Positions 36,186 through 47,144 of a stretch of DNA of 64,000 nt are shown one piece after another (the first letter of the stretch is position 1; every line of letters starts with the position of its first letter). The notes below the pieces were generated by a model. It saw only the letters and a program-made list of their open reading frames with translations. It did not search any database and was not told where the DNA came from. A program made the translations under genes and the position numbers. The stretch spans positions 2,170,001 through 2,234,000 of the forward strand of contig NZ_VFQE01000001.1 of the NCBI RefSeq assembly GCF_006717095.1. Direction: 5' to 3'. The DNA comes from Blastococcus colisei (lineage in GTDB: Bacteria > Actinomycetota > Actinomycetes > Mycobacteriales > Geodermatophilaceae).

Positions 36186-36408
36186 GCGGGGACATCACCG
36201 GGCTGTCACGGCGATCCGCCGGTCCGCACGCGCACGGATTCGGCGCGTGACGGAGCGCCGTCCGGACGCCTGCGCTGGGTGGCCGGTACCCGGCTCCCTG
36301 GCACGGGGCAGCCGTCGCGAGAACGCTTCTGCGGTGCCGAGCAGTCCTGCCGGCGGAGGGGGAGCGGAGGCACGCTGGGCGTCCGCGTCCCGGTAACGAG
36401 GGGGAACA

Positions 36409-37740
36409 GTGATCGATCCGCGCTTCTCGGCAGTGTCAGGGTTTCCCGTCGACGGCTGCGTCGGGGCGGTGTTCCAGCCGGAGACGACCGGCCGCCAGAT
36501 CGTCGTCTTCGCCGACGGGGACGACGACTCGGGCGTCGACTGGGGTCGCGTAGGCATCTCCGAGGTCGCGGACTCGCGCGACTTCGCGTCGGGGGGCCTG
36601 CCGTCGGAGACCGTCCACGACGCGCAGGCCACGGTCTTCGGCCGGCTCGGGATGGCCGTCGTCTCCGCCGACCCCACCCAGGTGTCCATGCTGCAGTCCG
36701 CGGAGGCCCCCGGCCGCCGGGTCCTGTCGGTGTCGCCGGAGCTGGTGCACCACGTCCTGCAGGACGTGCTCGAGTACACCCGCGCCTACCGCGACGGTGT
36801 CGACGACCTGGCCGAGCGGGTGCTGCGGGCACACGAGGGGAACGGCCATCCCGCACCCACCGCGGGGTCGCTCGCCGCGCCCCTGTTCGCGGACACCCCG
36901 CAGGCGACCTGGGGGATCCAGGCGGTCCAGGCCGACTCCTCGCCCTGCTCCGGCCGGGGGATCGGGGTCGCCGTGCTCGACACGGGTTTCGACCTCGAGC
37001 ACCCGGACTTCGCCGGCCGTAGCGTGACGGCCCAGTCATTCGTGCCGGGGGAGCAGGCGCAGGACGGCCACGGGCACGGCACGCACTGCATCGGGAGCTC
37101 CTGCGGCCCCCGGTCGCCGTCGACCGGGCCCCGGTACGGCGTCGCCTACGAGGCCGACATCTTCGTCGGCAAGGTGCTGAGCGACGCCGGGAGCGGCACC
37201 GACGGGGGGATCCTCGCGGGCATCGACTGGGCCGTGACCAACGGCTGCCCGGTCATCTCGATGTCGCTCGGCGCCGATGTGATGCAGGAGCACCCGCCGT
37301 ACTCGGTCGCCGGTGCGCGGGCGCTGGAGCAGGGGTCGCTGATCATCGCCGCCGCGGGCAACAACGCCGACCGGCGGATCGGCCGGTGGGGCTTCGTCGG
37401 CGCTCCCGCCAACAGCCCGGAGATCATGGCCGTCGGGGCGCTGGACCAGCAGCTGGACATGGCCTACTTCTCGGCCCGCAGCCTGCCGGCCCGCGGCGGA
37501 CAGGTCGACATCGCCGGGCCCGGCTGGCAGGTGTACTCGTCGTGGCCGATGCCGATGCGCTACCGGGCGATCAGCGGCACCAGCATGGCGACCCCGCACG
37601 TGGCCGGCGTCGCGGCGCTCTGGGCGGAGGCGACGGGGCGCCGTGGGCGGGAACTCTGGGCGACGCTGTGCCAGGAGAGCCAACGGTTGATGCAGCCCTC
37701 GGTGGACGCCGGCAGCGGGCTGTGCGTGGCCCCGCAGTGA
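36409..37740 (+). CDS. S8 family serine peptidase (subtilisin-like), no signal peptide
   Basis: A 443-residue protein whose C-terminal 280 residues form a subtilase. The catalytic triad is Asp191 (VLDTGFD), His226 (GHGHGTH) and Ser392 (GTSMATPH); the oxyanion Asn is in AAAGNN. The first 160 residues are not a recognisable I9 prodomain, and no signal peptide or membrane anchor is seen, so it is probably cytosolic. GTG 36409 follows GAGGGGGA. A separate small I9-like protein is encoded immediately downstream and may act as its inhibitor or folding helper. Confidence 0.88.
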   Translation: MIDPRFSAVSGFPVDGCVGAVFQPETTGRQIVVFADGDDDSGVDWGRVGISEVADSRDFASGGLPSETVHDAQATVFGRLGMAVVSADPTQVSMLQSAEAPGRRVLSVSPELVHHVLQDVLEYTRAYRDGVDDLAERVLRAHEGNGHPAPTAGSLAAPLFADTPQATWGIQAVQADSSPCSGRGIGVAVLDTGFDLEHPDFAGRSVTAQSFVPGEQAQDGHGHGTHCIGSSCGPRSPSTGPRYGVAYEADIFVGKVLSDAGSGTDGGILAGIDWAVTNGCPVISMSLGADVMQEHPPYSVAGARALEQGSLIIAAAGNNADRRIGRWGFVGAPANSPEIMAVGALDQQLDMAYFSARSLPARGGQVDIAGPGWQVYSSWPMPMRYRAISGTSMATPHVAGVAALWAEATGRRGRELWATLCQESQRLMQPSVDAGSGLCVAPQ

Positions 37741-37768
37741 GGCGCGGAACCGGCGTAGGTTGCGCCCC

Positions 37769-38002
37769 ATGACGCACGTCAGCGTGACCGTGGGGGACGA
37801 CCACCGGAACAGCCTGGACGGCGTCGTCGAGAGCCTGCGCGCCTCCGGGCTGGAGGTCGAGCAGGTGCTCGGCACGCTGGGGATCGTCACCGGGTCGGCA
37901 CCCGACGACGCCCTCGACGCCCTGCGCGGTGTCGAGGGCGTCGCCTCCGTCGATGCCCAGCTCGCCCACCGACTGCCGCCGCCGGACGCCCCGGTCCAGT
38001 AG
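37769..38002 (+). CDS. stand-alone I9-inhibitor/propeptide-like small protein
   Basis: A 77-residue protein with an alpha-beta pattern like subtilisin propeptides: a VSVTVGD strand, a helix DGVVESLRASGLEVEQ, then TLGIVTGSAP, LDALRGVEGVASVDAQ. The ending GVASVDAQLAHRLPP resembles the propeptide end that enters the protease cleft. Relatives are sometimes misnamed ketohydroxyglutarate aldolase. A TAGGTT -10 lies 7 nt before the ATG, so it has its own leaderless promoter just after the S8 peptidase gene. Regulation of that peptidase in trans is inferred. Confidence 0.6.
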   Translation: MTHVSVTVGDDHRNSLDGVVESLRASGLEVEQVLGTLGIVTGSAPDDALDALRGVEGVASVDAQLAHRLPPPDAPVQ

Positions 38003-38036
38003 CGGGAGCGAGGCCAGGCCCGGACCCGCCGCTCCG

Positions 38037-38360
38037 CTACCGCGATCGGCGTCGTCGGAGGAGGAGCAGGCACCACACCACGCCCGCCAGCAGGAGTGCT
38101 CCGGTCGTCCAGCCGGCGATCTCGGCCGCGGCGGCGGCGGACGTCCCGAAGGCGGCGTCGACCATCCCTCCGATCCACCGCCACAACCCGTGTCCCACGA
38201 CGTAGCCGAGCAGGACGACGAGCATCGCCGGCACGCCGAGGACGAGGAGGAAGACGTTCGTGCTTCGCGCGCCACGAGGCCGGCGGATGCAGGGCGTCGG
38301 CCGGGCGCCTCCGCGACACCGCGGTGGACGCCAGTTGCAGAACTCGGCGGGCTCGCACAT
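38037..38360 (-). CDS. small two-helix membrane protein
   Basis: The frame encodes two clear transmembrane helices (FLLVLGVPAMLVVLLGYVVG and TTGALLLAGVVWCLLLL) and ends in RRRRSR. The first 33 residues up to ATG 38360 are Cys/Arg/Pro-rich and unlike a normal N-terminus, so the true start is uncertain; no better ATG, GTG or ribosome site is visible nearer the first helix. Function unknown. Confidence 0.45.
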   Translation of the reverse strand: MCEPAEFCNWRPPRCRGGARPTPCIRRPRGARSTNVFLLVLGVPAMLVVLLGYVVGHGLWRWIGGMVDAAFGTSAAAAAEIAGWTTGALLLAGVVWCLLLLRRRRSR

Positions 38361-38531
38361 GATGTCCCCGGGCGGGGCCCCGGGGAGACCAGGGTTGCGC
38401 TCCGCCCGCCAACGTCACGACATGCTCGACCCGGCGCCGGTTCGGGCCCCCTCTCGTGGGGCACTACCGGACCGACCGGCCCCGGCGTGGCCGTGAAGCC
38501 CCCGCGCCGGGGCCGTGCTGCGTCCTCCGGG

Positions 38532-40400
<1,869 letters not shown>

Positions 40401-40401
<1 letters not shown>

Positions 40402-40426
40402 GTGCGTTTATGGCCATAAACGCACT
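40401..40426. repeat. 26-bp perfect palindrome containing GTTTATGGCCATAAAC
   Basis: Starts on the last base of the hpd stop codon and is a perfect 26-bp palindrome with outer AGTGC/GCACT arms. The same 16-bp core recurs at 50176-50191 and, with one change, at 40458-40475. It could be a transcription-factor site or an RNA hairpin between cotranscribed genes. Confidence 0.85.
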
Positions 40427-40456
40427 TACGAGGGGACGGGCCGACCGGTCCTTGCG

Positions 40457-40476
40457 GCGTTTATGGCCATGAACGC
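40457..40476. repeat. second palindrome copy before hmgA, one mismatch
   Basis: GCGTTTATGGCCATGAACGC differs by one base from a perfect palindrome. It lies 25 nt upstream of the hmgA GTG, close enough to overlap a promoter. With the copy at 40401 it forms a pair with centres 53 bp apart, about five helical turns, which would suit cooperative binding. Confidence 0.8.
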
Positions 40477-40500
40477 TCTCCGTGGGAGAGGGAGGGTCTG

Positions 40501-41706
40501 GTGGCGTTCTACCGGCAGGTGGGCGAGGTCCCACCGAAGCGGCACACCCAGTTCCGGCGTCCCGACGGCGGGCTGTACGCCGAGGAGCTGATGGGGGAGG
40601 AGGGCTTCTCCGCCGACTCTGCGCTGCTCTACCACCGCGGGATCCCGTCCTCGCTGGTCGACGCCCGGCCGTGGGACCTGCCCGACCAGACGACGACGCC
40701 GAACACCCCGCTGCTGCCGCGGCATCTGAAGCTGCACGACCTCTTCCCCGGCGAGGAGCACAAAGCGGTGGACGCCGTCACAGGGCGGCGGCTGGTGCTG
40801 GGCAACGCCGACGTCCGCATCTCCTACGCCGTCAGCAGCCTGCCCAGCCCGCTGTACCGCAACGCCACCGGCGACGAGTGCGTCTACGTCGAGCGCGGGA
40901 CGGCGCGGGTGGAGACGGTGTTCGGCGCGCTCGACGTGGGCCAGGGCGACTACGTGGTGATTCCGCGGGCGACGACGCACCGCTGGCTGCCCATCGGTGA
41001 CGAGCCCCTGCGCACCTACGCGATCGAGGCGAACAGCCACATCACCCCGCCCAAGCGCTACCTGAGCCGGTACGGGCAGTTCCTCGAGCACGCGCCGTAC
41101 TGCGAGCGCGATCTGCGCGGGCCGGCCGAGCCGATGCTGGCCGAGGGGACGGACGTGGAGATCTACGTCAAGCACCGCGGCGACGGGCCGGGCGGGCTGG
41201 CCGGCACCGTCCACGTGACACCGGAGCACCCCTTCGACGTCGTCGGCTGGGACGGCTGCCTCTACCCGTACGCGTTCGACGTCGCCGACTTCGAGCCGAT
41301 CACCGGCCGGGTGCACCAGCCGCCGCCGGTGCACCAGGTCTTCGAGGGGCAGAACTTCGTGATCTGCAACTTCGTGCCGCGCAAGGTCGACTACCACCCG
41401 CTCGCGGTGCCGGTGCCCTACTACCACTCGAACGTCGACTCCGATGAGGTCATGTTCTACGTCGACGGCGACTACGAGGCGCGCAAGGGCTCGGGCATCG
41501 GCAAGGGCTCGATCAGCCTGCACCCCGGCGGGCACAGCCACGGTCCGCAGCCGGGCGCGGTGGAGCGGTCGCTGGGCGCGGAGGCCTTCGACGAGCTCGC
41601 CATCATGGTCGACACCTTCCGCCCGCTCGCCCTCGGCGAGGCCGGCACGGCGGTGGACGACGGCCGGTACGCCTGGTCGTGGTCGGGCCGCGGACCGTCC
41701 GCGTGA
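40501..41706 (+). CDS. hmgA: homogentisate 1,2-dioxygenase
   Basis: A 401-residue cupin-type Fe(II) enzyme opening the ring of homogentisate to maleylacetoacetate. Conserved blocks: GDECVYVERGTARVETVFG's core, YVVIPRATTHRW, PVHQVFEGQNFVICNFVPR's core, PYYHSNVDSDEVMFYVDGD's core (metal-site His and Glu) and SLHPGGHSHGPQPG. GTG 40501 follows GGGAGAGGGAGG. The stop overlaps GTG 41703 of a degraded fumarylacetoacetase gene (GTGA), showing that the original operon was hpd-hmgA-fah. Confidence 0.95.
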   Translation: MAFYRQVGEVPPKRHTQFRRPDGGLYAEELMGEEGFSADSALLYHRGIPSSLVDARPWDLPDQTTTPNTPLLPRHLKLHDLFPGEEHKAVDAVTGRRLVLGNADVRISYAVSSLPSPLYRNATGDECVYVERGTARVETVFGALDVGQGDYVVIPRATTHRWLPIGDEPLRTYAIEANSHITPPKRYLSRYGQFLEHAPYCERDLRGPAEPMLAEGTDVEIYVKHRGDGPGGLAGTVHVTPEHPFDVVGWDGCLYPYAFDVADFEPITGRVHQPPPVHQVFEGQNFVICNFVPRKVDYHPLAVPVPYYHSNVDSDEVMFYVDGDYEARKGSGIGKGSISLHPGGHSHGPQPGAVERSLGAEAFDELAIMVDTFRPLALGEAGTAVDDGRYAWSWSGRGPSA

Positions 41707-41969
41707 GCCGGCTGGACCTGCCGCCCGACGACGAGTTCGGGATCGACAACCTGCCCTACGGCACCCTCTCGACGTCGGACACCCACCGGCGGACCGGGGT
41801 GCGGATCGTTCCTGGAACGGCGCAGAGCCGCTGTGGCTCGCCGACGGCTCCACCCGGGCCTTCCTCGAGGACGGCGACGTGGTCACGATCTCGGCGTCGG
41901 CACCGGGCCCGGGGGGGACGCCGGATCGGGTTCGGCGAGGTCACCGGCGCGGTGCCGCCCGCGCGCTGA
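41703..41969 (+). pseudogene. collapsed fumarylacetoacetase gene (fah remnant)
   Basis: The start encodes a normal fumarylacetoacetase N-terminus (SRLDLPPDDEFGIDNLPYG, then TGVRI). It jumps directly to the C-terminal part, WNGAEPLWLADGSTRAFLEDG's core, which is in a different frame. The last stretch IGFGEVTGAVPPAR returns to the first frame and ends at the expected stop. Only about 90 of roughly 400 residues remain, so some 300 residues were lost and two frame changes exist. The catalytic metal site is gone. A functional fah must be elsewhere if the pathway runs to fumarate and acetoacetate. Confidence 0.8.
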
Positions 41970-42044
41970 TCCCGGGCGCTCACCGTCCTGCCGGACGCGC
42001 CGTGGCGGCGTACCGTCCGGGCAACCGCTGTCCGGGGGACGCCG

Positions 42045-45000
42045 ATGGTTCTGCTCCGCGGGATCCAGTCCGCGCGCCGCGCCGCGGGGACGGCCGCCCG
42101 GCTGGCCGTCGCCGGCACGGCGCTCGCCGCTGCGCCCGCCGTCATGACCGCCGGCCTGCTCGCCGAGCCCGCCCGGGCGGCCACCCGGCTGGCGCGCGCC
42201 ACCGTCGACACCACGGCCGCCGTCGCCGAGCTCTCCCTCTCCGTCGCCAAGAAGACAGCCGTCACGGGCACGCGGACGGTCGGCACGCTCGTCACCGGCG
42301 CCGACCCGTTCCCGGGTGGGCACCTGCGCAGCCTCGCGGATGTCGCCCGCGGGATGCTCGAGCCGCCCCTGGCCCGCCACACCCGCCGCGTCTACGCCGA
42401 CCACGGGCACGCCGCCGTCGAGTTCTGCGCGCCCTCGGCCGAGGAGCAGCCGGAGGTTCGGCGGGCGCTGCGCCGCCACCTCGAGCGGCTGGAGGGCGTG
42501 GAGTGGGCCACGGTCAACGACGTCGTCGGCCGGGTGCTGGTCGGGTTCGACGACCGGCGGGTGTCGGTGGAGGACGTCGTCGGGGTCGTCACCGCCATCG
42601 AGCAGGCGCGGGGCGCCCGGACGGTGTTCCCGCAGCGCGAGGACCACCCGGCCGATCTCGAACCCCTGCTCGCCGCCATGATCGACGCCGCGATCGACAC
42701 CGCCGCCGTGGGCGTCGCCGTCGCCGCACGGGTGCTGCCGGTCCCCGCGATGAGCCGCCACATCACCCTGGCGATCGCGCTGCTGGACTCCCAGCAGTGG
42801 CTCAAGTCGCGCATCGAGGCGCGGATCGGGCCGGTCGGCACCGACCTGGTGTTCACCGGGGTGAGTGCGCTCCTGCACGCGCTCACCCAGAGCCCGACCG
42901 TTCCGGCGATCAACGCGGCCGCCGCCGTGCAGCAGGCGCTGGAGATCCGCGCCCGGCGGCAGGTGTGGCGCAGGCGTGAAGGGGAGCTGTGCGGGCCCGA
43001 ACCGGAGGAGGACCCCGCCGAGCCGATCGAGCCGCCGGGGGAGCGACCCGGCCCGTTGCCGCGCGGACCCGTCGAGTCCTACCGCGCCCGGCTCGCCCCG
43101 ACGGCGCTCGGCGGCGCGCTCGGGCTGCTGCCCCTGACCCGCCGTCCCGGCCGCTCCGCGGACCTGCTCAAGGCGCTGACCCCCAAGGCGGCCGTCCTCG
43201 GCCGGGAGTCGTTCGCCGCCTCGGCCGATCTGCTGATGTGCCGCCGCGGCATCCTGCCCATGGACGGTTCGGCCTACCGCCGGCTGGACCGGATCGACAC
43301 CGTGGTCGTCGACGCGGACGCGCTGTGCACGGGGCCACCGGTCGTCATCGACGCGAGCGCCGACGCCGACGGCTGGGACCCCGCGGCGGTCTGGACCGCG
43401 GCCACCCGCCTGCTGGGCGACGAGAGAGCCGCGGAGGCGGAGGCGCCGGGCGGGGACGGCGCGGCCGGCCGGCTGCGGCTGGGGCCGGTGCGCGAATCGT
43501 CCGAAGCGCCCGGTGGGCAGGTGCGGACCCTGCTCCGGGGCCGGCGCCGGGTCGGGCAGGTGGTCGTCGCCGCCGAGCTCGACCCGTACGCCGAGGCGCT
43601 GGTCACCGCCGTCGTCGACGCAGGACACCGGCTCGTGCTGACCGCGCACGTCGGCACCCGGGAGATCACCGGAGCGGCCGACGAGGTACCGCCCGTCGAC
43701 GAGGCCCTGGTGGACACCGTGCGCCGGCTGCAGACAGAGGAACACGGCGTGCTCGTCGTCTCCGCCGCCGACGGCCCGGCTCTGCTGGCCGCCGACGTCG
43801 GCGTGGCCCCGGTTTGGGAGGGCCGTTCCCCGGCCTGGGGCGCCGACCTGGTCACCCCGGCCGGCCTCGTGGACGCCTGCCGGATCGTCGCCGCGACCGT
43901 GGTCGCCCGTGCGGTCAGCCGGCGCTCGGTCACCACCGCGCTCACCGGCAACGTCCTCGGCGCCCTGCTCGCCGCCGTCGGCAGCGCCCGGTACGGCCAG
44001 CGCAAGGCCACCACGCCGGGCAAGACGGCGACGGCGTTCACGATGCTCGACGGCGCGTGGGCGGCGGTGCGGCTGGCCCGCCGTCCCGAGCCGCCGCCGT
44101 CGGTGCACACGCCGTGGCATGCCCTGGACCCCGACGACGTGCTCCGCCGGCTCGAGGACCTGCCCGCCGAGGAGGCCCCGCCGCGACGCGGGCTGGCGGT
44201 CCCGGTCCGGGCGGTGACGGCGCTGCCCGTCGTCCGGGGTCCGGTCCGGTTCGCCCGCACGGTCGCGGCCGAGCTGTCCGATCCGCTCACGCCCATCCTG
44301 GGCACCGGGGCGGCGGCGACCGCGGTGCTCGGCGAGTCCACCGACGCGGTCCTGGTCGGCAGCGTGACCGTCGGCAACGCGCTGATCAGCGGGGTCCAGC
44401 GGCTGCGGGCCGAGACCGCTCTGGAGTCGCTGCTGCTCGAGCAGGACGTCACCGTCCACCGCGAGACCGACGGCGGGCGCGAGGACGTGCCGGGGACCGC
44501 ACTGCGGATCGGCGACGTGCTGCAGGTGGAGGCGGGTGACGTGCTCGCCGCCGACGCCCGCGTGCTGGAGGTCGCCGACCTGGAGGTGGACGAGTCGAAC
44601 CTGACCGGTGAGTCCCTGCCGGTCTGCAAGACGGTGGAGGCCACGCCCGGAGCCGAGGTGGCCGACCGCACCTGCATGCTCTTCGACGGGACGACGGTGG
44701 TGGCCGGCCGGGGCCGCGCCGTCGTCGTCGCCGTCGGGTCGGCGACGCAGGCCGGCCGGGCGGCGCGGGCCGCGGGCGGTGCGGCGCCTCCGGCCGGGGT
44801 GCAGGCGCGGCTGGGGGAACTGACCCGTGCCGTGCTGCCCCTGACCCTCGCCGGCGGCGGCGTCGTCACCGCGCTGGGCGTGCTCTGGGGACGTCCGCTG
44901 CGCGAGGCCGTCGGATCGGGGCTCGCGATCGCGGTGGCCGCCGTGCCGGAGGGGCTGCCGCTGGTGGCCACCGTGGCGCAGCAGGCCGCCGCCCGGCGGC

Positions 45001-46625
45001 TGTCGAAGCGCGGTGCCGTCGTGCGCAGCGCCCGGGTGCTCGAGGCGCTGGGGCGGGTGGACACCGTCTGCTTCGACAAGACCGGGACGCTGACGGAGAA
45101 CCGGCTGAGCGTCGTCCGGCTGCTGCCGTTGGACGACGGGCAGGACGAGGAGGACGTCCTCCGCCTCGCCGCCGCGGCGGTCGCCGAGGGTGACGAGCAG
45201 GCGCACGAGACCGATCGCGCCGTCGCCGAGGCCGCCACCGAGCGGGACGTCGCCGCGGACGGCGAGCCGGACGCCTGCCTGCCCTTCGCCGCCGACCGCG
45301 GCTTCTCCGCGGTGCTCCGGGACGGGCGGCTGGTGGTGAAGGGCGCGCCCGAGGTGGTGCTGCGCCGGTGCGGCGGCGCCGAGGGCGTCCAGGACCGGGT
45401 CCAGGAGCTCGCGGCCGACGGGCTGCGCGTCCTGGCGGTCGCCGACCGCGCCGTGGAGGGCCGGCCGGACGAGCTCGACGAGGCGGCGCAGGACCTCACC
45501 CTGCGCGGCCTGGTCGGTCTCGCCGACACCCTGCGGAGCTCGTCCGTGGCTGCTGTCGAGCAGCTCCGCGCCGCGGGGGTCCGCGTGCTGGTCGCGACCG
45601 GTGACCACCCGGAGACCGCCGGCGCCATCGCCGCCCAGGCCGGCGTCCCCGACGCCGACCGGGTGGTGACCGGCGCGCAACTGGCCCGGGCGTCGGACAC
45701 CGAACGCGCCGAGCTGGTGCGGACCGCCGCCGTCTTCGCCCGCCTCTCACCCGAGCAGAAGGTGACCCTGGTGGCCGCGTTGCGCCGGGCGGGAGCGACC
45801 CTCGCGATGACGGGGGACGGCGTCAACGACGCCGCCGCCATCCGGCTGGCCGACGTCGGCGTGGGGGTCTCCGGCGCCGAGTCACCGGCGGCGCGCACGG
45901 CCGCGGACGTCGTCCTGACCGACCAGGACCTCACCCGGCTGGTCGACGCGATCGCCGAGGGCCGGGCGATGTGGGGGCGGGTGCGGGACGCGGTCTCAGT
46001 CCTCGTCGGCGGGAACGCCGGTGAGGTCGCCTTCACCGTGCTGGGCACGGTGTTCGGCGGCCGGGCGCCGCTCGGCACCCGGCAGCTCCTGCTGGTCAAC
46101 CTGCTCACCGACATGTTCCCGGCGCTCGCGGTCGCGGTGGCGACCCCGCGGGCGGCCGCCGTCGAGGAGTCCGAGGAGGGCCCGCTGGCCGGGCACCCGC
46201 TCGCGCCGGTGCTGCGGGCGGGGCCGCAGCGGAACTTCACCGACACGGTCCGGCGCATGGTCCTCGTCCGGGGCGCCGCGACGACCGTGGGGGCGACCGG
46301 GGCGTGGGCGACCGGCCGGCTCACCGGCCCGTTCGGGCGGGCGAGCACGATGGGCCTGGCCGCGCTGATCACGACCCAGCTCGGTCAGACGGCGTGGTCC
46401 GGCCGCAGGAGCCCGCTGGTGCTCGCGACCGCCGCCGGCTCGCTGGCCGTGCTGTTCGCCGTCGTCCAGACGCCGGGGCTGAGCCGGTTCTTCGGCTGCA
46501 CGCCGCTGGACCCGCTGTCCTGGCTGGTCGTCCTCGGCTGGGCGGCCGTCGGCACCGTGACCGCGGAGGTCGGTCCCGCCCTGGTCGACCGGCTGCGCCC
46601 TGCACCGGCGCAGTCCCCGGCGTGA
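42045..46625 (+). CDS. giant cation-transporting P-type ATPase (CtpI-like)
   Basis: A 1526-residue P-type ATPase, about twice the usual size. The N-terminal 700 residues include a degenerate HMA-like region (about 125-190), hydrophobic stretches and a decayed ATPase-like half. The C-terminal half has the full catalytic set: TGES (854-857), AVPEGLPLV in the membrane, phosphorylation Asp1011 in FDKTGTLTEN, KGAPEVVLRR, TGDHPET and MTGDGVND. The layout resembles mycobacterial CtpI, whose ion is not firmly known. ATG 42045 follows GGGGGACGCC. A long antisense frame runs through the gene but is a shadow of GC-rich codons. Confidence 0.9.
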   Translation: MVLLRGIQSARRAAGTAARLAVAGTALAAAPAVMTAGLLAEPARAATRLARATVDTTAAVAELSLSVAKKTAVTGTRTVGTLVTGADPFPGGHLRSLADVARGMLEPPLARHTRRVYADHGHAAVEFCAPSAEEQPEVRRALRRHLERLEGVEWATVNDVVGRVLVGFDDRRVSVEDVVGVVTAIEQARGARTVFPQREDHPADLEPLLAAMIDAAIDTAAVGVAVAARVLPVPAMSRHITLAIALLDSQQWLKSRIEARIGPVGTDLVFTGVSALLHALTQSPTVPAINAAAAVQQALEIRARRQVWRRREGELCGPEPEEDPAEPIEPPGERPGPLPRGPVESYRARLAPTALGGALGLLPLTRRPGRSADLLKALTPKAAVLGRESFAASADLLMCRRGILPMDGSAYRRLDRIDTVVVDADALCTGPPVVIDASADADGWDPAAVWTAATRLLGDERAAEAEAPGGDGAAGRLRLGPVRESSEAPGGQVRTLLRGRRRVGQVVVAAELDPYAEALVTAVVDAGHRLVLTAHVGTREITGAADEVPPVDEALVDTVRRLQTEEHGVLVVSAADGPALLAADVGVAPVWEGRSPAWGADLVTPAGLVDACRIVAATVVARAVSRRSVTTALTGNVLGALLAAVGSARYGQRKATTPGKTATAFTMLDGAWAAVRLARRPEPPPSVHTPWHALDPDDVLRRLEDLPAEEAPPRRGLAVPVRAVTALPVVRGPVRFARTVAAELSDPLTPILGTGAAATAVLGESTDAVLVGSVTVGNALISGVQRLRAETALESLLLEQDVTVHRETDGGREDVPGTALRIGDVLQVEAGDVLAADARVLEVADLEVDESNLTGESLPVCKTVEATPGAEVADRTCMLFDGTTVVAGRGRAVVVAVGSATQAGRAARAAGGAAPPAGVQARLGELTRAVLPLTLAGGGVVTALGVLWGRPLREAVGSGLAIAVAAVPEGLPLVATVAQQAAARRLSKRGAVVRSARVLEALGRVDTVCFDKTGTLTENRLSVVRLLPLDDGQDEEDVLRLAAAAVAEGDEQAHETDRAVAEAATERDVAADGEPDACLPFAADRGFSAVLRDGRLVVKGAPEVVLRRCGGAEGVQDRVQELAADGLRVLAVADRAVEGRPDELDEAAQDLTLRGLVGLADTLRSSSVAAVEQLRAAGVRVLVATGDHPETAGAIAAQAGVPDADRVVTGAQLARASDTERAELVRTAAVFARLSPEQKVTLVAALRRAGATLAMTGDGVNDAAAIRLADVGVGVSGAESPAARTAADVVLTDQDLTRLVDAIAEGRAMWGRVRDAVSVLVGGNAGEVAFTVLGTVFGGRAPLGTRQLLLVNLLTDMFPALAVAVATPRAAAVEESEEGPLAGHPLAPVLRAGPQRNFTDTVRRMVLVRGAATTVGATGAWATGRLTGPFGRASTMGLAALITTQLGQTAWSGRRSPLVLATAAGSLAVLFAVVQTPGLSRFFGCTPLDPLSWLVVLGWAAVGTVTAEVGPALVDRLRPAPAQSPA

Positions 46626-46787
46626 GCGCTGCCCGTCGGCGCCCCCACCACTGGTTCTCTGCACCCGCTACCCCGGCACGGGGTCCGACCGGGTGCCACG
46701 TGCCGCCGACGACGGCCTCTCGGCAGGCTGCGTGCGCGGACGCGCCATCCTCGTCCCCTGACGACACCTTCCGGAAAGGAACCGACC

Positions 46788-47120
46788 TTGATCTTCATCA
46801 CCGCCAAGTTCCGGGTGCTGCCCGAGGACGCCGAGTCCTGGCCGCAGATCAGCAGGTCCTTCACCGAGGCGACCCGCGCCGAGCCGGGCTGCCTGTGGTT
46901 CGACTGGTCGCGCAACCTGGAGGACCCGAACGAGTACGTCCTGGTCGAGGCGTTCCGGGACGACGACGCCGCTCGCGCACACGTCACGTCCGATCACTTC
47001 TACGCCGCGCAGCAGGACCTGCCACCCCATCTGCAGGAGACACCGCGGATCGTGAACTTCGCGCTGCCGCAGGACGACTGGTCCGAGCTCGGCGAGCTGG
47101 CGGTCGACCGGGCCGGCTGA
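46788..47120 (+). CDS. antibiotic biosynthesis monooxygenase (ABM) domain protein
   Basis: A 110-residue ferredoxin-like ABM protein: FITAKFRVLPEDAESW, EPGCLWFDWSRNLEDPNEYVLVEAFRD's core and HVTSDHFYAAQQDL. Proteins of this fold act as cofactor-free monooxygenases on quinol-like compounds or as YgiN-type quinone enzymes. The start is a TTG with GAAAGGA 7 nt upstream; no ATG or GTG fits the fold start. A single small gene between the ATPase and the lipid kinase. Confidence 0.82.
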   Translation: MIFITAKFRVLPEDAESWPQISRSFTEATRAEPGCLWFDWSRNLEDPNEYVLVEAFRDDDAARAHVTSDHFYAAQQDLPPHLQETPRIVNFALPQDDWSELGELAVDRAG

Positions 47121-47144
47121 TCCCCGCCGGGTGAGGATGTCGCG

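Noticed and set aside
34306-36198. 630-codon minus frame opposite the FAD dehydrogenase
   Set aside because: No domain; the plus strand encodes clear FAD and C-terminal motifs.
41883-45680. 1265-codon open frame on the minus strand under the P-type ATPase gene
   Set aside because: Composition is typical of an antisense shadow in GC-rich DNA (Arg/Gly/Ala/Asp/His-rich, no domain), while the plus strand has all P-type ATPase motifs.
43274-46372. Second very long minus frame (about 1030 codons) under the same ATPase gene
   Set aside because: Ser/Thr/Arg/Pro-rich shadow without recognisable fold or ribosome site.
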